Shown here in pieces: positions 24,426-31,630 of a stretch of 31,653 nt of DNA. Origin of the DNA: Clostridia bacterium (GTDB lineage: Bacteria; Bacillota_A; Clostridia; Peptostreptococcales; JAAYPU01); assembly GCA_022360735.1 (NCBI GenBank), contig JAKSCF010000736.1:1-31653 (forward strand), written 5' to 3'. The notes beneath the pieces were generated by a model, which ran no database searches, was not told where the DNA came from, and was given only the letters and a program-made list of their open reading frames with translations. Within the stretch, counting starts at the first letter, position 1. Every line of letters starts with the position of its first letter. The translations under genes and the position numbers were made by a program.

Positions 24426-24766
24426 TAAGACCTCGTTATCTGTGCCGGTGAAAACTTTAAGAGTTCACAAAGAACTTTAATGACGCCTTTGAGTCCTTCA
24501 TGAACACTACCCACGTCACCCACTATCACCAAAGAACCGCTAAATCGGTCAAGAAAACCAATTTGGACGCCAGAAGCTTTAGTGGCAACATCTGCTGCGA
24601 TAATCGCCGCTTCACTGGGTGTAATGGTCATGATTCCAATAGCACCTGTGGTATCCTCATTTAACCCCAGTCTCTTACAAACCTCACGTCTTGGGTTGGC
24701 AATAAGATGTGCTAACGTAATCTGTTTACCTGGTACATATTCTTGTATTACACGCTGTTTTTCCAT
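24425..24766 (-). CDS. eutS: BMC shell protein EutS
   Basis: A 113-residue circularly permuted BMC-domain shell protein. It matches E. coli EutS (111 residues) along its length: [22 protein letters not shown] at the start, [20 protein letters not shown] in the middle and [23 protein letters not shown] near the end. EutS hexamers are bent and may form shell edges. It is the first gene after a sigma-A promoter and a clear ANTAR antitermination leader, so it heads the main eut transcript. RBS AGAAGGAG precedes ATG and its stop overlaps the eutP start. Confidence 0.96.
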   Translation of the reverse strand: MEKQRVIQEYVPGKQITLAHLIANPRREVCKRLGLNEDTTGAIGIMTITPSEAAIIAADVATKASGVQIGFLDRFSGSLVIVGDVGSVHEGLKGVIKVLCELLKFSPAQITRS

Positions 24767-24786
24767 ACTAGATATTCTCCTTCTAC

Positions 24787-24856
24787 AAAAAAAGCTCGCA
24801 GTAATCTAATGATCCCTACAAGCCTCAGTGCTTAATATCCAGTACGCCGTTGTACT
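24787..24856 (-). promoter_or_regulatory. ANTAR tandem hairpin with overlapping terminator before eutS
   Basis: On the minus strand P1 is AGTAC-AACGGC-GTACT (24856-24841) and P2 is AAGC-ACTGAG-GCTT (24833-24820), 7 nt apart. Both hexaloops have A at position 1 and G at position 4, the signature bound by EutV. The 3' side of P2 is also the 5' arm of a terminator, AGGCTTGTAG with CTGCGAGCTT (G-U pairs allowed), followed by TTTTTTT. P2 and the terminator therefore exclude each other. This is a textbook EutV antitermination element. Confidence 0.9.
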
Positions 24857-24863
24857 TGATGTA

Positions 24864-24892
24864 ATTATAACATATTTGTATTAAGCATTCAA
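24864..24892 (-). promoter_or_regulatory. Sigma-A promoter for the eutS-led operon
   Basis: On the minus strand TTGAAT (24892-24887) and a perfect TATAAT (24869-24864) are separated by 17 nt. The start would fall just before the ANTAR P1 hairpin, as expected for constitutive initiation controlled by antitermination. Confidence 0.82.
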
Positions 24893-24940
24893 CTTTTTTT
24901 GGGGTTCTATTTTTAATATCATCAACGTCATAATAATCTT

Positions 24941-26410
24941 TTAACACATACTAGTATTTGATTCAAATACCAATGTTTTAATGACAACAGGAACAACACT
25001 TCCACCAGAGATTGCTTTTCCGATATCAATATAGTCGCCTTCTGCAACTTTTAGCTGGTCGATGCATATAATTTGACTATTGCTGCAATGCGCTTTAATG
25101 GATTGGCCCATTACTTTTCCTGCATCTTGTTCCAATATAATGATAATTGGGTAGCCCTCTTCTATATGGTTTCTCAAACCGGCAATGATTCCTTTTGCAT
25201 AAATTTTCATTTCTTCAAAGCTATTGCAATGTTTTCCTGATATAGCAATAGCAATAGGCGTAGGAAAATCATAGTTTGCAAATAAGCGGATACTATTCTG
25301 AACCGCTAACTTTATTCCATCCTCAGTTAGTGTGTAAGCCTCTTTAAAAGGTAATAATACTGGAATATTTTTAAGCGGTAACAAGTCATTATCAACTAAT
25401 ATGGTACTTCCGCTCACATCTAATGTTTGTGATCCCGCACCAATTACTGTGGCTCTAATGGTTTCAGTCGGTCTGGTAAGTACTCTTCCTTTTGATTCAA
25501 AAACAACTTTAATTCTTTCACCTAATAGTGGACCAACATCCCCATATTGACATAGTTGTGGGATTTCATGAGAAACAGATGTTTCGTATATCCAGTCGGC
25601 GACCCCACCCGAAAACATAATAACATCAATCTCATCACCATAACCAATAGGGTCCCCTAAAATTAAACTTGAAATCTCTTGTGGTAATGATATGCCAAAT
25701 AACACATTCCAAATGATTAATGCCATGTTGGAACAAATATCATCAAATAATACTTTGTTGAATAAACTTCCCTCCTGTAACTGGACATTCATATATTTTA
25801 AAATTGAATTCAATGGTTCTTCAATTTTTAAAATCTTTCCGGATTGAGAATCTAACTGCAGTAGCCGTGCTCCAACATTGATACAACAACTGTCAATGAC
25901 CTCACCGTTCTTAAAAATACCAATATTAGCAGTGCCTCCACCTACATCAATGTTTGCAACCGTACAGTAATGCTTGAGTGAATACTCACAAGCGCCGGAT
26001 CCTTTGCCTGCTATGATACCTTCGAGACACCCACCTGCTGTAGCCACAACAAAATCACCCATAAAGTCGGCAATTTTGTTTGATATTCTTCTTGCATTTT
26101 CTTTCTTTGCTGTTTCACCAGTAATAATTACGGCACCTGTTTGAATACTATCGGGTTTGAAACCTGCTTCACGTAACTCAAAATCTATAAAGTAATAAAT
26201 GGATTCAGCATCTATTAAACCGTCCTCTAGAATAGGTGTCCTATAAATTTTACTTTTGTAAATAATTACTTTTTCAGTTATTTGCATTCGGGGTACTAAC
26301 GAACCTGGTGCAACATTTTTAATTGTCAGCTGGCTGATTACCAATTGAGTCGTTGTTGTACCAATATCAATTCCAATACTATTAATAACCTCACATGCTC
26401 CATTTTCCAT
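24941..26410 (-). CDS. eutA: Second EutA-like reactivating ATPase (EutA2)
   Basis: A 489-residue EutA paralogue with all ATPase motifs intact: GIDIGTTTTQLVIS (about 13-26), NIDVGGGTANIGIF (about 165) and MFSGGVADW (about 270). The ETIRATVIGAGSQTLDVSGST stretch matches EutA1. It ends with a short unique tail, SNTSMC. Known family role: ATP-driven removal of inactive cobalamin from ethanolamine ammonia-lyase. It is last in the eutB2-eutC2-eutA2 set, the reverse placement relative to eutA1-B1-C1, which argues for separate acquisition rather than recent tandem duplication. It presumably serves EutB2C2. No strong terminator separates it from the eutS promoter. Confidence 0.93.
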   Translation of the reverse strand: MENGACEVINSIGIDIGTTTTQLVISQLTIKNVAPGSLVPRMQITEKVIIYKSKIYRTPILEDGLIDAESIYYFIDFELREAGFKPDSIQTGAVIITGETAKKENARRISNKIADFMGDFVVATAGGCLEGIIAGKGSGACEYSLKHYCTVANIDVGGGTANIGIFKNGEVIDSCCINVGARLLQLDSQSGKILKIEEPLNSILKYMNVQLQEGSLFNKVLFDDICSNMALIIWNVLFGISLPQEISSLILGDPIGYGDEIDVIMFSGGVADWIYETSVSHEIPQLCQYGDVGPLLGERIKVVFESKGRVLTRPTETIRATVIGAGSQTLDVSGSTILVDNDLLPLKNIPVLLPFKEAYTLTEDGIKLAVQNSIRLFANYDFPTPIAIAISGKHCNSFEEMKIYAKGIIAGLRNHIEEGYPIIIILEQDAGKVMGQSIKAHCSNSQIICIDQLKVAEGDYIDIGKAISGGSVVPVVIKTLVFESNTSMC

Positions 26411-26419
26411 GCAATTCTC

Positions 26420-27262
26420 CTATTGATTTTTCAACATTTCAGATAGTTTTACGCCACTAGCTTTGTGATTTAAAATAGTTTTGACTACCGTTGCAAGATG
26501 CGCCCCGGCTTCTGCAGGAGGCGTACCCCCTTTGTGAATGTTTGAAATAACGGTTCTGTCTGCTTCAACAGTATTATCGTTTGGCCGGTAAATAATATAC
26601 GCACTCAAGCTTTCAGCAGTGGTAAGTCCAGGTCTCTCACCAATTAATTGTACAACCACATCACAATCCAACATTTTTCCAATTTCGTCTTCAACACCAA
26701 CTCGTCCATATTTAACGAAAAATGGAACGCCCATTTCGATCCCTTCTGTTTTCAAACCTTGTGTAAAAGCAGGAAGTATATCATCTAGATTGTTTTCTAT
26801 AGCTGTAGAACTTAGTCCATCAACAATTATTAGCTGCACTTTCTTTTTCTTTGGACATTTCTCTAAAATTATATTTCTTGATTCTTCAGTTAGCTTTTTT
26901 CCAGACTCTGGTTTCATTAAATACATATTTTTATCTACAACCACTGTTTGAACACTAAATAAATCATGTTTCTTTAGTAATTCCTCAGAGACTTCGGTAA
27001 AAACTGCATCTACCGCTGCTGCATGATCTGCAAGAAAATTTAATAACGAACCCGTTTTTTGTCGTGTTCCGGCTCTCCCTATAAGTATTCTTGCAGGTGT
27101 CGAACTTCTCATTACTTTCAATGCCTCTATGTTATGGGGATTTTCAATGCCTATCATTTCTTTTGATTCTAATTCAATTGGTTCTGTTTCATCATTGTCT
27201 GAATAGGCAGCTAATTGATTCATCACTTCTTGAACAATTTTATTTTTCAAATTTTCGTCCAT
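26420..27262 (-). CDS. eutC: Second ethanolamine ammonia-lyase small subunit (EutC2)
   Basis: A 280-residue EutC paralogue. The N-terminal amphipathic helix (ENLKNKIVQEVMNQLAAY) looks like a BMC-targeting peptide, so this enzyme is probably also encapsulated. Core motifs are kept: SSTPARILIGRAGTRQKTGSL, LADHAAAVDAVF, IVDGLSSTAIENNLDD, VKYGRVGVEDEIG, LIGERPGLTTAESLSAYIIY and HKGGTPPAEAGAHLA. These form the cobalamin contact face toward EutB. It lies between eutB2 and eutA2, 14 nt downstream of eutB2. Its partner EutB2 has an altered substrate pocket, so the true substrate of the pair is uncertain. Confidence 0.94.
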   Translation of the reverse strand: MDENLKNKIVQEVMNQLAAYSDNDETEPIELESKEMIGIENPHNIEALKVMRSSTPARILIGRAGTRQKTGSLLNFLADHAAAVDAVFTEVSEELLKKHDLFSVQTVVVDKNMYLMKPESGKKLTEESRNIILEKCPKKKKVQLIIVDGLSSTAIENNLDDILPAFTQGLKTEGIEMGVPFFVKYGRVGVEDEIGKMLDCDVVVQLIGERPGLTTAESLSAYIIYRPNDNTVEADRTVISNIHKGGTPPAEAGAHLATVVKTILNHKASGVKLSEMLKNQ

Positions 27263-27276
27263 TTGTTACCTCCTTA

Positions 27277-28638
27277 TTATTCAAAAATTGAAGGATCGCC
27301 AGCCAGTTCAGTCAATAGTCCATCCTTCATAATCCCATGCTTTTCAAGCCATTTTTCAAATTCTGGCGCTGGTCTCAAACCTAAAATTTCTCTAATACTA
27401 GCATCATCATGAAAACTAGTATCTTGATAACTCAACATGCAATCATCGCCACCACTTACACCCATAAAATAAGTTGAACCTGCCATAGCGCAAAGCATTG
27501 TACCAATTTCTTGATCATCTTGGTCTGCTTTCATATGATTGGTGTAACAAGGCGCAATTCCCATAGGAAGCCCATGCATCTTACCCATGAACAAATCTTC
27601 CAAGTCAGCACGAATGACTTCTTTCCCTGTATAAATGGTTTCAGGTCCTATAAACCCGGATACGTTGTTTAACATAAATGGCTGGTACCTTTTTGCCAAT
27701 CCATAGCAACGGGCTTCAAGCGTCATAATGTCAACGTCTTGATGACAGTTCAAAGATATTTCTGAACCTTGTCCTGTTTCGAAATACATGACATTTGGTC
27801 CAGCCGATGTGCCTAATTTAAGCGTCATTTCCTGTGCTTCATCAAGCATTTTTACAGAAATTCCAAACGCATCATTTGCAGACTGTGTCCCTGCAATACT
27901 TTGAAACAATAAGTCAATAGGTATCTTTTTTTCTAAGGCTTGCATTTGAGTGGTAACATGTGCAAGCACACAACACTGTGTTGGAATGTCATATTTTTTT
28001 TGAAAACTTACAATTGAATGCATGATACGCCTAAAATTCTCAATATTGTCTTCCACCGGATTCACTCCAAGCACAGCATCGCCGCAACCATAAGTTAAAC
28101 CTTCTTTAATAGATGCCAATATCCCGTCAACATGATCGGTAGGATGATTGGGTTGATTCCTAAAAGAAAGTGTATCAGGCAAACCGATTGTTGTATTGCA
28201 ATGGCTCTGGATACTAATCTTTTTCGAAGCGGTGACCAAATCCATTGTAGACATTAGTTTTGCAACTGCTGCAATCATCTCACTTGTCATCCCTCGGCTT
28301 AGATTTAAAAGCTCTTTTTGTGTGGCCTTACGGCTCAAAATATAATCTCTGAGTTCTGCTACGGTCCACCTTGAAATACTATTGTATATGCTCAAATTAA
28401 TATCATCATAAATAACCCTGGTAATTTCATCAATCTCGTAGGCAATAACCGGATTTTCATAGATGTCCTTTAGTTGCATATTGGCGAGACATAATTTTGC
28501 AGCAACACGCTCTGTTGCTTTAAAAGCAGATATACCTGCAAGAGCATCACCCGATTTTTCATTATTTGCCTTTGCTAAAACATCTCTTACAGATTTGAAT
28601 GTAAATACTTGGTTTCTGATTTTGCTTCTTAAATTCAT
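27277..28638 (-). CDS. eutB: Second ethanolamine ammonia-lyase-like large subunit (EutB2), Asp362 replaced
   Basis: A 453-residue EutB paralogue, the same length as the E. coli enzyme and clearly diverged from EutB1. Retained pocket residues include Arg160 and Gln162 (FRNQPNHPTD), Asn193 (GVNPVEDN), Glu287 (FETGQGSE), Phe329 (SGFIGPE) and Leu402. Position 362, Asp in EutB1 and E. coli EutB, is Ala (PMGIAPCYTNHM, codon at 27555-27553), and Leu161 is Asn. In E. coli EutB crystal structures Asp362 contacts the substrate amino group. So EutB2 may use another amino alcohol, have weak activity or play a different role. RBS GGAGGTGATTT precedes ATG; an ANTAR-type leader lies upstream. Confidence 0.94.
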   Translation of the reverse strand: MNLRSKIRNQVFTFKSVRDVLAKANNEKSGDALAGISAFKATERVAAKLCLANMQLKDIYENPVIAYEIDEITRVIYDDINLSIYNSISRWTVAELRDYILSRKATQKELLNLSRGMTSEMIAAVAKLMSTMDLVTASKKISIQSHCNTTIGLPDTLSFRNQPNHPTDHVDGILASIKEGLTYGCGDAVLGVNPVEDNIENFRRIMHSIVSFQKKYDIPTQCCVLAHVTTQMQALEKKIPIDLLFQSIAGTQSANDAFGISVKMLDEAQEMTLKLGTSAGPNVMYFETGQGSEISLNCHQDVDIMTLEARCYGLAKRYQPFMLNNVSGFIGPETIYTGKEVIRADLEDLFMGKMHGLPMGIAPCYTNHMKADQDDQEIGTMLCAMAGSTYFMGVSGGDDCMLSYQDTSFHDDASIREILGLRPAPEFEKWLEKHGIMKDGLLTELAGDPSIFE

Positions 28639-28676
28639 TATTAAATCACCTCCAATAAAATTGTACTAACACTACC

Positions 28677-28761
28677 AAAAAAACAAAAGCTCACACAGGT
28701 ATGATAAATATACTGCATGAGCTCCATCACTCAACAAAATAAATGCATCATTGCATTTATT
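28677..28761 (-). promoter_or_regulatory. ANTAR-type tandem hairpin and terminator before eutB2
   Basis: On the minus strand P1 is AATAAATGC-AATGAT-GCATTTATT (28761-28738), a 9-bp stem with hexaloop A1/G4. P2 is TGAGT-GATGGA-GCTCA (28733-28718), with G at loop position 4 but G at 1. The 3' arm of P2 is also part of the terminator stem AGCTCATGCAG/CTGTGTGAGCT (28723-28713 and 28698-28688), which is followed by TTTTGTTTTTTT. This predicts EutV control of the second lyase set. No unambiguous promoter was found in 28762-28912. Confidence 0.75.
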
Positions 28762-28912
28762 ATTCCATTATTAAATTTATAATCACTTTATCAGAATATT
28801 TAGAAAAATACAAGCAGTTACCCATTTATTTTAATTATTTTTTTGAATCAAAATATTAGGTATTCTTGCTTCTATTTTTTGGGTGCTGTATTTTTATCTC
28901 ATGAACTTCATG

Positions 28913-28955
28913 TCTGCATTTTATTGTATTTCATCATATTTATTTTTAAACATTT
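28913..28955 (-). repeat. Direct repeat, right copy, within the 3' end of the ferritin-like gene
   Basis: The partner of 8915-8953, in the same orientation. It covers the last 11 codons and stop of the ferritin-like gene and 8 nt beyond. The eut cluster of about 20 kb lies exactly between the two copies. Confidence 0.6.
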
Positions 28956-29373
28956 GATAATGAGATAACTCCCATTCGGACAGTTTTTTAAATAGTTTTT
29001 GGGTTGGTTCATCTGTGGCACGCTTACCGGCTTCATCATAAAATCTAACAGCTTCAAGCTCTAAATCCATAATATGTTGAAACGCTTCTTTTAAATCTTC
29101 AAACCTAAAGTTTTTGATTTCACCCCAGTCAAAAATATCAGGTGGAGAAATTTCATCAATAAACTTTAACATGTTAACGCTTAATCCTTCATATTTGAAT
29201 TTTAATAATTCCTCCAACCAGCTTACATGAAGAATCTCTTCTTCCGCTAAATCCCTAAATACATCGCTCACTGCATCCGAGTTTATTTTCCTTGACTGTG
29301 CCAAATAATACTCATATCCTTCATATTCATGCTCAATCGCTTGTTTGATTATTGAAATTTCATCATAATTCAT
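28921..29373 (-). CDS. Ferritin-like di-iron family protein (rubrerythrin-type domain without rubredoxin)
   Basis: A 150-residue four-helix-bundle protein. Carboxylate/histidine metal-ligand motifs appear twice: EHEYEGYEYY (about 14-23) with EEEILHVSWLEE (about 43-54), and ELEAVRFYDEAG (about 102-113) with EWELSHYQMF (about 132-141). This is the arrangement of the rubrerythrin/ferritin-like superfamily. No C-terminal CxxC rubredoxin domain is present, so electrons must come from elsewhere. Likely role: peroxide or iron handling in an anaerobe. RBS GGAGGTGAT precedes ATG. It is divergent from the ATPase gene. Its last codons are partly duplicated next to eutQ. Confidence 0.85.
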   Translation of the reverse strand: MNYDEISIIKQAIEHEYEGYEYYLAQSRKINSDAVSDVFRDLAEEEILHVSWLEELLKFKYEGLSVNMLKFIDEISPPDIFDWGEIKNFRFEDLKEAFQHIMDLELEAVRFYDEAGKRATDEPTQKLFKKLSEWELSHYQMFKNKYDEIQ

Positions 29374-29458
29374 AGGGATATCACCTCCATTTATATTTAT
29401 CTTTTCAATAGTTTAACCTATAACCATTGATATTACTAGATAAATTATAAAACACAAC

Positions 29459-29487
29459 TTGTAATCATTTTAATGTTCCAGTAAGAT
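29459..29487 (+). promoter_or_regulatory. Candidate promoter of the COG3044 ATPase gene
   Basis: TTGTAA and TAAGAT are separated by 17 nt, about 55 nt before the start codon. The match to consensus is partial in both boxes. Confidence 0.35.
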
Positions 29488-29540
29488 TAGAATGTACTCT
29501 ATATGAAAAAATAAGGAATCTCATGTAAAAAGGAGAGATT

Positions 29541-31244
29541 GTGTTGAAATCCTTTAAAGATCTTGAAAAATTATTGAATAGAATAGATGGAAAAGGTTAT
29601 AAGGCCTATAAAGAAATACAGGGCCAGTATGAATACAGTCATTTTGTTTTATCCATTGACTATGTACAAGGAGATCCCTTTGCTTCTCCCTCAAGAATCC
29701 GCGTAACAGTACCCGGAGAAAAAGGAAAGTTTCCGCAAGAGCTATATAACACTTCCTATAAAAAAAGAGCTGTTATAGATTTTTTAAGCAGGACCGTTGC
29801 AAAGAACATACGCCAAATATCCCCTATAATAAGCGGTTCGGGTAAAAGTGGATTGCTTTCTATTGGATACTGCGGGCAGGAAATTTTAGATAGAAATTAC
29901 GTTGTGATTGACCAAAAACAAATACAAGCACGGCTGGAAGTAGGACTTCCTGCTGCCGGCAGAAGAATACTTGCCAAAGAGGCAAAGAAAATATTCCTTG
30001 ATGTGATGCCGCATATCGTCGATGCCTCTTTATTTTTCAATGCCATTTCTAAAGAAAAGCTGTATAACCAAGTAAAGCTGGCTGAAGATCAATATGCTTT
30101 ACGTGAGGTATTGACAGCAAGAAAGCTGGTAGCCTTTATTGCCAACGGCAGCATACTTCCCAGAGAAAGCGGCATTTCCCAACGGCCCATGATAAAAAAG
30201 GCGGTCCCCTTTCAAAGTCCAAAAGCATATGAAATCGAACTTACCCTGCCCAATTACGGCCCTATTAAGGGTATGGGTATTCCGGAAGGTATCACCCTCA
30301 TTGTAGGGGGAGGCTTTCACGGAAAATCTACATTACTGCAAGCTCTTGAGCTTGGTGTTTATGACCATATTGCTAATGATGGAAGAGAATATCTCGTTAC
30401 TCTGGACAATGGGGTAAAAATCAAAGCTGAAAACGGAAGAAGTATAGAAAAGGTTAATATTTCACCTTTTATCAATAACCTGCCTATGGAACAAAATACT
30501 GTAAGATTCTCAACAGAAAATGCCAGCGGGAGTACTTCACAGGCTGCCAATATCATGGAAGCATTAGAGATTGGAACTGAATTACTGTTAATCGATGAAG
30601 ATACCAGTGCCACTAATTTTATGATTCGTGATGGAAGAATGCAGAAGTTGGTTCAAAAAGAAAAAGAGCCTATTACACCTTTTATTGATAAAGTCAGAAC
30701 CCTATATAAACAACAAGGTGTGTCTACAATATTGGTTATCGGAGGCTCAGGAGACTATTTTGAAGTTGCCGACCACGTTATTATGATGGATGAATATCAA
30801 CCAAAAGACGTTACAGAAAAAGCCAAAGCGGTTATCCAACAGGCTCAAAATTCGAGAAAAGCAGAAGATAATCACCATGGACAAGCAAAACCCAATAGAG
30901 TTTTATTGAGCCCTACATTTTCTACCGGCAATGCCAAAGTCAAACCAAGAGGCATTGACGGTATACAATATAACAGAACCGATATTGATCTCAGAGATTT
31001 AGAACAGCTCATTGATCCCAATCAAACCAACGCCATTTGTTTTATACTTCAATACATAAGCAAACAGATTGTAAACCATCAATCAACCTTGCCCGAAGTC
31101 GTCGCAAAAGTATATGAAGACATTAACACAAAAGGATTGGACATCATATCTCCTTACAGAGGTCATCCGGGAAACATTGCTTTACCTAGAAAACATGAAA
31201 TCATCGGTGCTTTAAATCGGTTTAGGAATTTAAAAATAAAATAG
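29541..31244 (+). CDS. Predicted ATPase of the ABC class (COG3044 family)
   Basis: A 567-residue soluble ATPase. The N-terminal third (1-240) is the family-specific domain, with SGSGKSGLLSIGYCGQEILDRNY. The ABC-type P-loop domain follows: Walker A GGGFHGKSTLLQALELGVYDH (about 252-272), then a signature-like region RFSTENASGSTSQAANIMEALE and Walker B LLLIDEDTSATNFM (about 352-365), and VIGGSGDYFEVADHVIMMDEY as the H-loop area. No membrane domain or transporter partner is nearby. The family is widespread, but its biological role is not settled. Start is GTG at 29541, with TTG at 29544 also possible; AAAGGAGAG lies just upstream. Confidence 0.9.
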   Translation: MLKSFKDLEKLLNRIDGKGYKAYKEIQGQYEYSHFVLSIDYVQGDPFASPSRIRVTVPGEKGKFPQELYNTSYKKRAVIDFLSRTVAKNIRQISPIISGSGKSGLLSIGYCGQEILDRNYVVIDQKQIQARLEVGLPAAGRRILAKEAKKIFLDVMPHIVDASLFFNAISKEKLYNQVKLAEDQYALREVLTARKLVAFIANGSILPRESGISQRPMIKKAVPFQSPKAYEIELTLPNYGPIKGMGIPEGITLIVGGGFHGKSTLLQALELGVYDHIANDGREYLVTLDNGVKIKAENGRSIEKVNISPFINNLPMEQNTVRFSTENASGSTSQAANIMEALEIGTELLLIDEDTSATNFMIRDGRMQKLVQKEKEPITPFIDKVRTLYKQQGVSTILVIGGSGDYFEVADHVIMMDEYQPKDVTEKAKAVIQQAQNSRKAEDNHHGQAKPNRVLLSPTFSTGNAKVKPRGIDGIQYNRTDIDLRDLEQLIDPNQTNAICFILQYISKQIVNHQSTLPEVVAKVYEDINTKGLDIISPYRGHPGNIALPRKHEIIGALNRFRNLKIK

Positions 31245-31280
31245 AATACCTCCTCTGGTTAATAATATGATTTGTTCACA

Positions 31281-31484
31281 TTAAAATAGTAGTTTGAAGA
31301 ACGCCACTATGATAACGCCTCCTCCAATTATTACCATAGCAGGAACGATAATAATCGGAAAAACAATTAAAATCAGTATCGGGCATAGGAGAATAAGACA
31401 TATTTTTAAAATACCTATTCCTAATTTTACTAAAAAGAAAAAAACACAAAATACAAAAAATAATCCCAGCATCATTTCAAACAT
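31281..31484 (-). CDS. Small hydrophobic membrane protein of unknown function
   Basis: A 67-residue, almost entirely hydrophobic protein predicted to span the membrane two or three times, with Gly/Pro breaks (LLCPILILIVFPIIIVPAMV) and only Lys19 and Lys27 before the terminal KLLF. A good AGAGGTGAT Shine-Dalgarno stands 5 nt before the ATG, which supports translation despite the short length. It converges on the ATPase gene, leaving 36 nt between stops. I do not recognise a family. The plus-strand frame over the same bases lacks such a start. Confidence 0.65.
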   Translation of the reverse strand: MFEMMLGLFFVFCVFFFLVKLGIGILKICLILLCPILILIVFPIIIVPAMVIIGGGVIIVAFFKLLF

Positions 31485-31601
31485 TCAAATCACCTCTACT
31501 ACAGTATATTTATCATACATTAGCATATCATTTAAGGTTTGTTAGAATAAGGTTAGAAAAGTATGCTTTCGCTGTAATTGTGGCAAATTATGAATTGCTA
31601 T

Positions 31602-31630
31602 AAAAAATCCCAGAGTTTTAAACTCTGAGA
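31602..31630 (-). terminator. Rho-independent terminator of a minus-strand gene entering from the right
   Basis: On the minus strand TCTCAGAGTTT pairs with AAACTCTGGGA (11 bp, one G-U), followed by TTTTTTATAG. The gene it ends lies beyond the window. Confidence 0.75.

Noticed and set aside
24767..24940. Possible cobalamin riboswitch ahead of the eut operon
   Set aside because: The leader is fully explained by the ANTAR hairpins and terminator, and no B12-box sequence was seen here or in 28639-28912.
28900..28925. CATGAAGTTCATG palindrome after the ferritin-like gene as a terminator
   Set aside because: The stem would be only 4 bp once a loop is allowed, and there is no T-run.
8915..28955. 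eut cluster as an active integrative element
   Set aside because: Despite the flanking direct repeats there is no integrase, excisionase, relaxase or transposase in the window; only a past insertion or recombination can be proposed.
31294..31545. 83-codon plus-strand frame opposite the small membrane protein
   Set aside because: It lacks a Shine-Dalgarno and reads as Ile/Thr/Lys-rich reverse sequence; the minus frame has a good RBS and membrane-protein composition.
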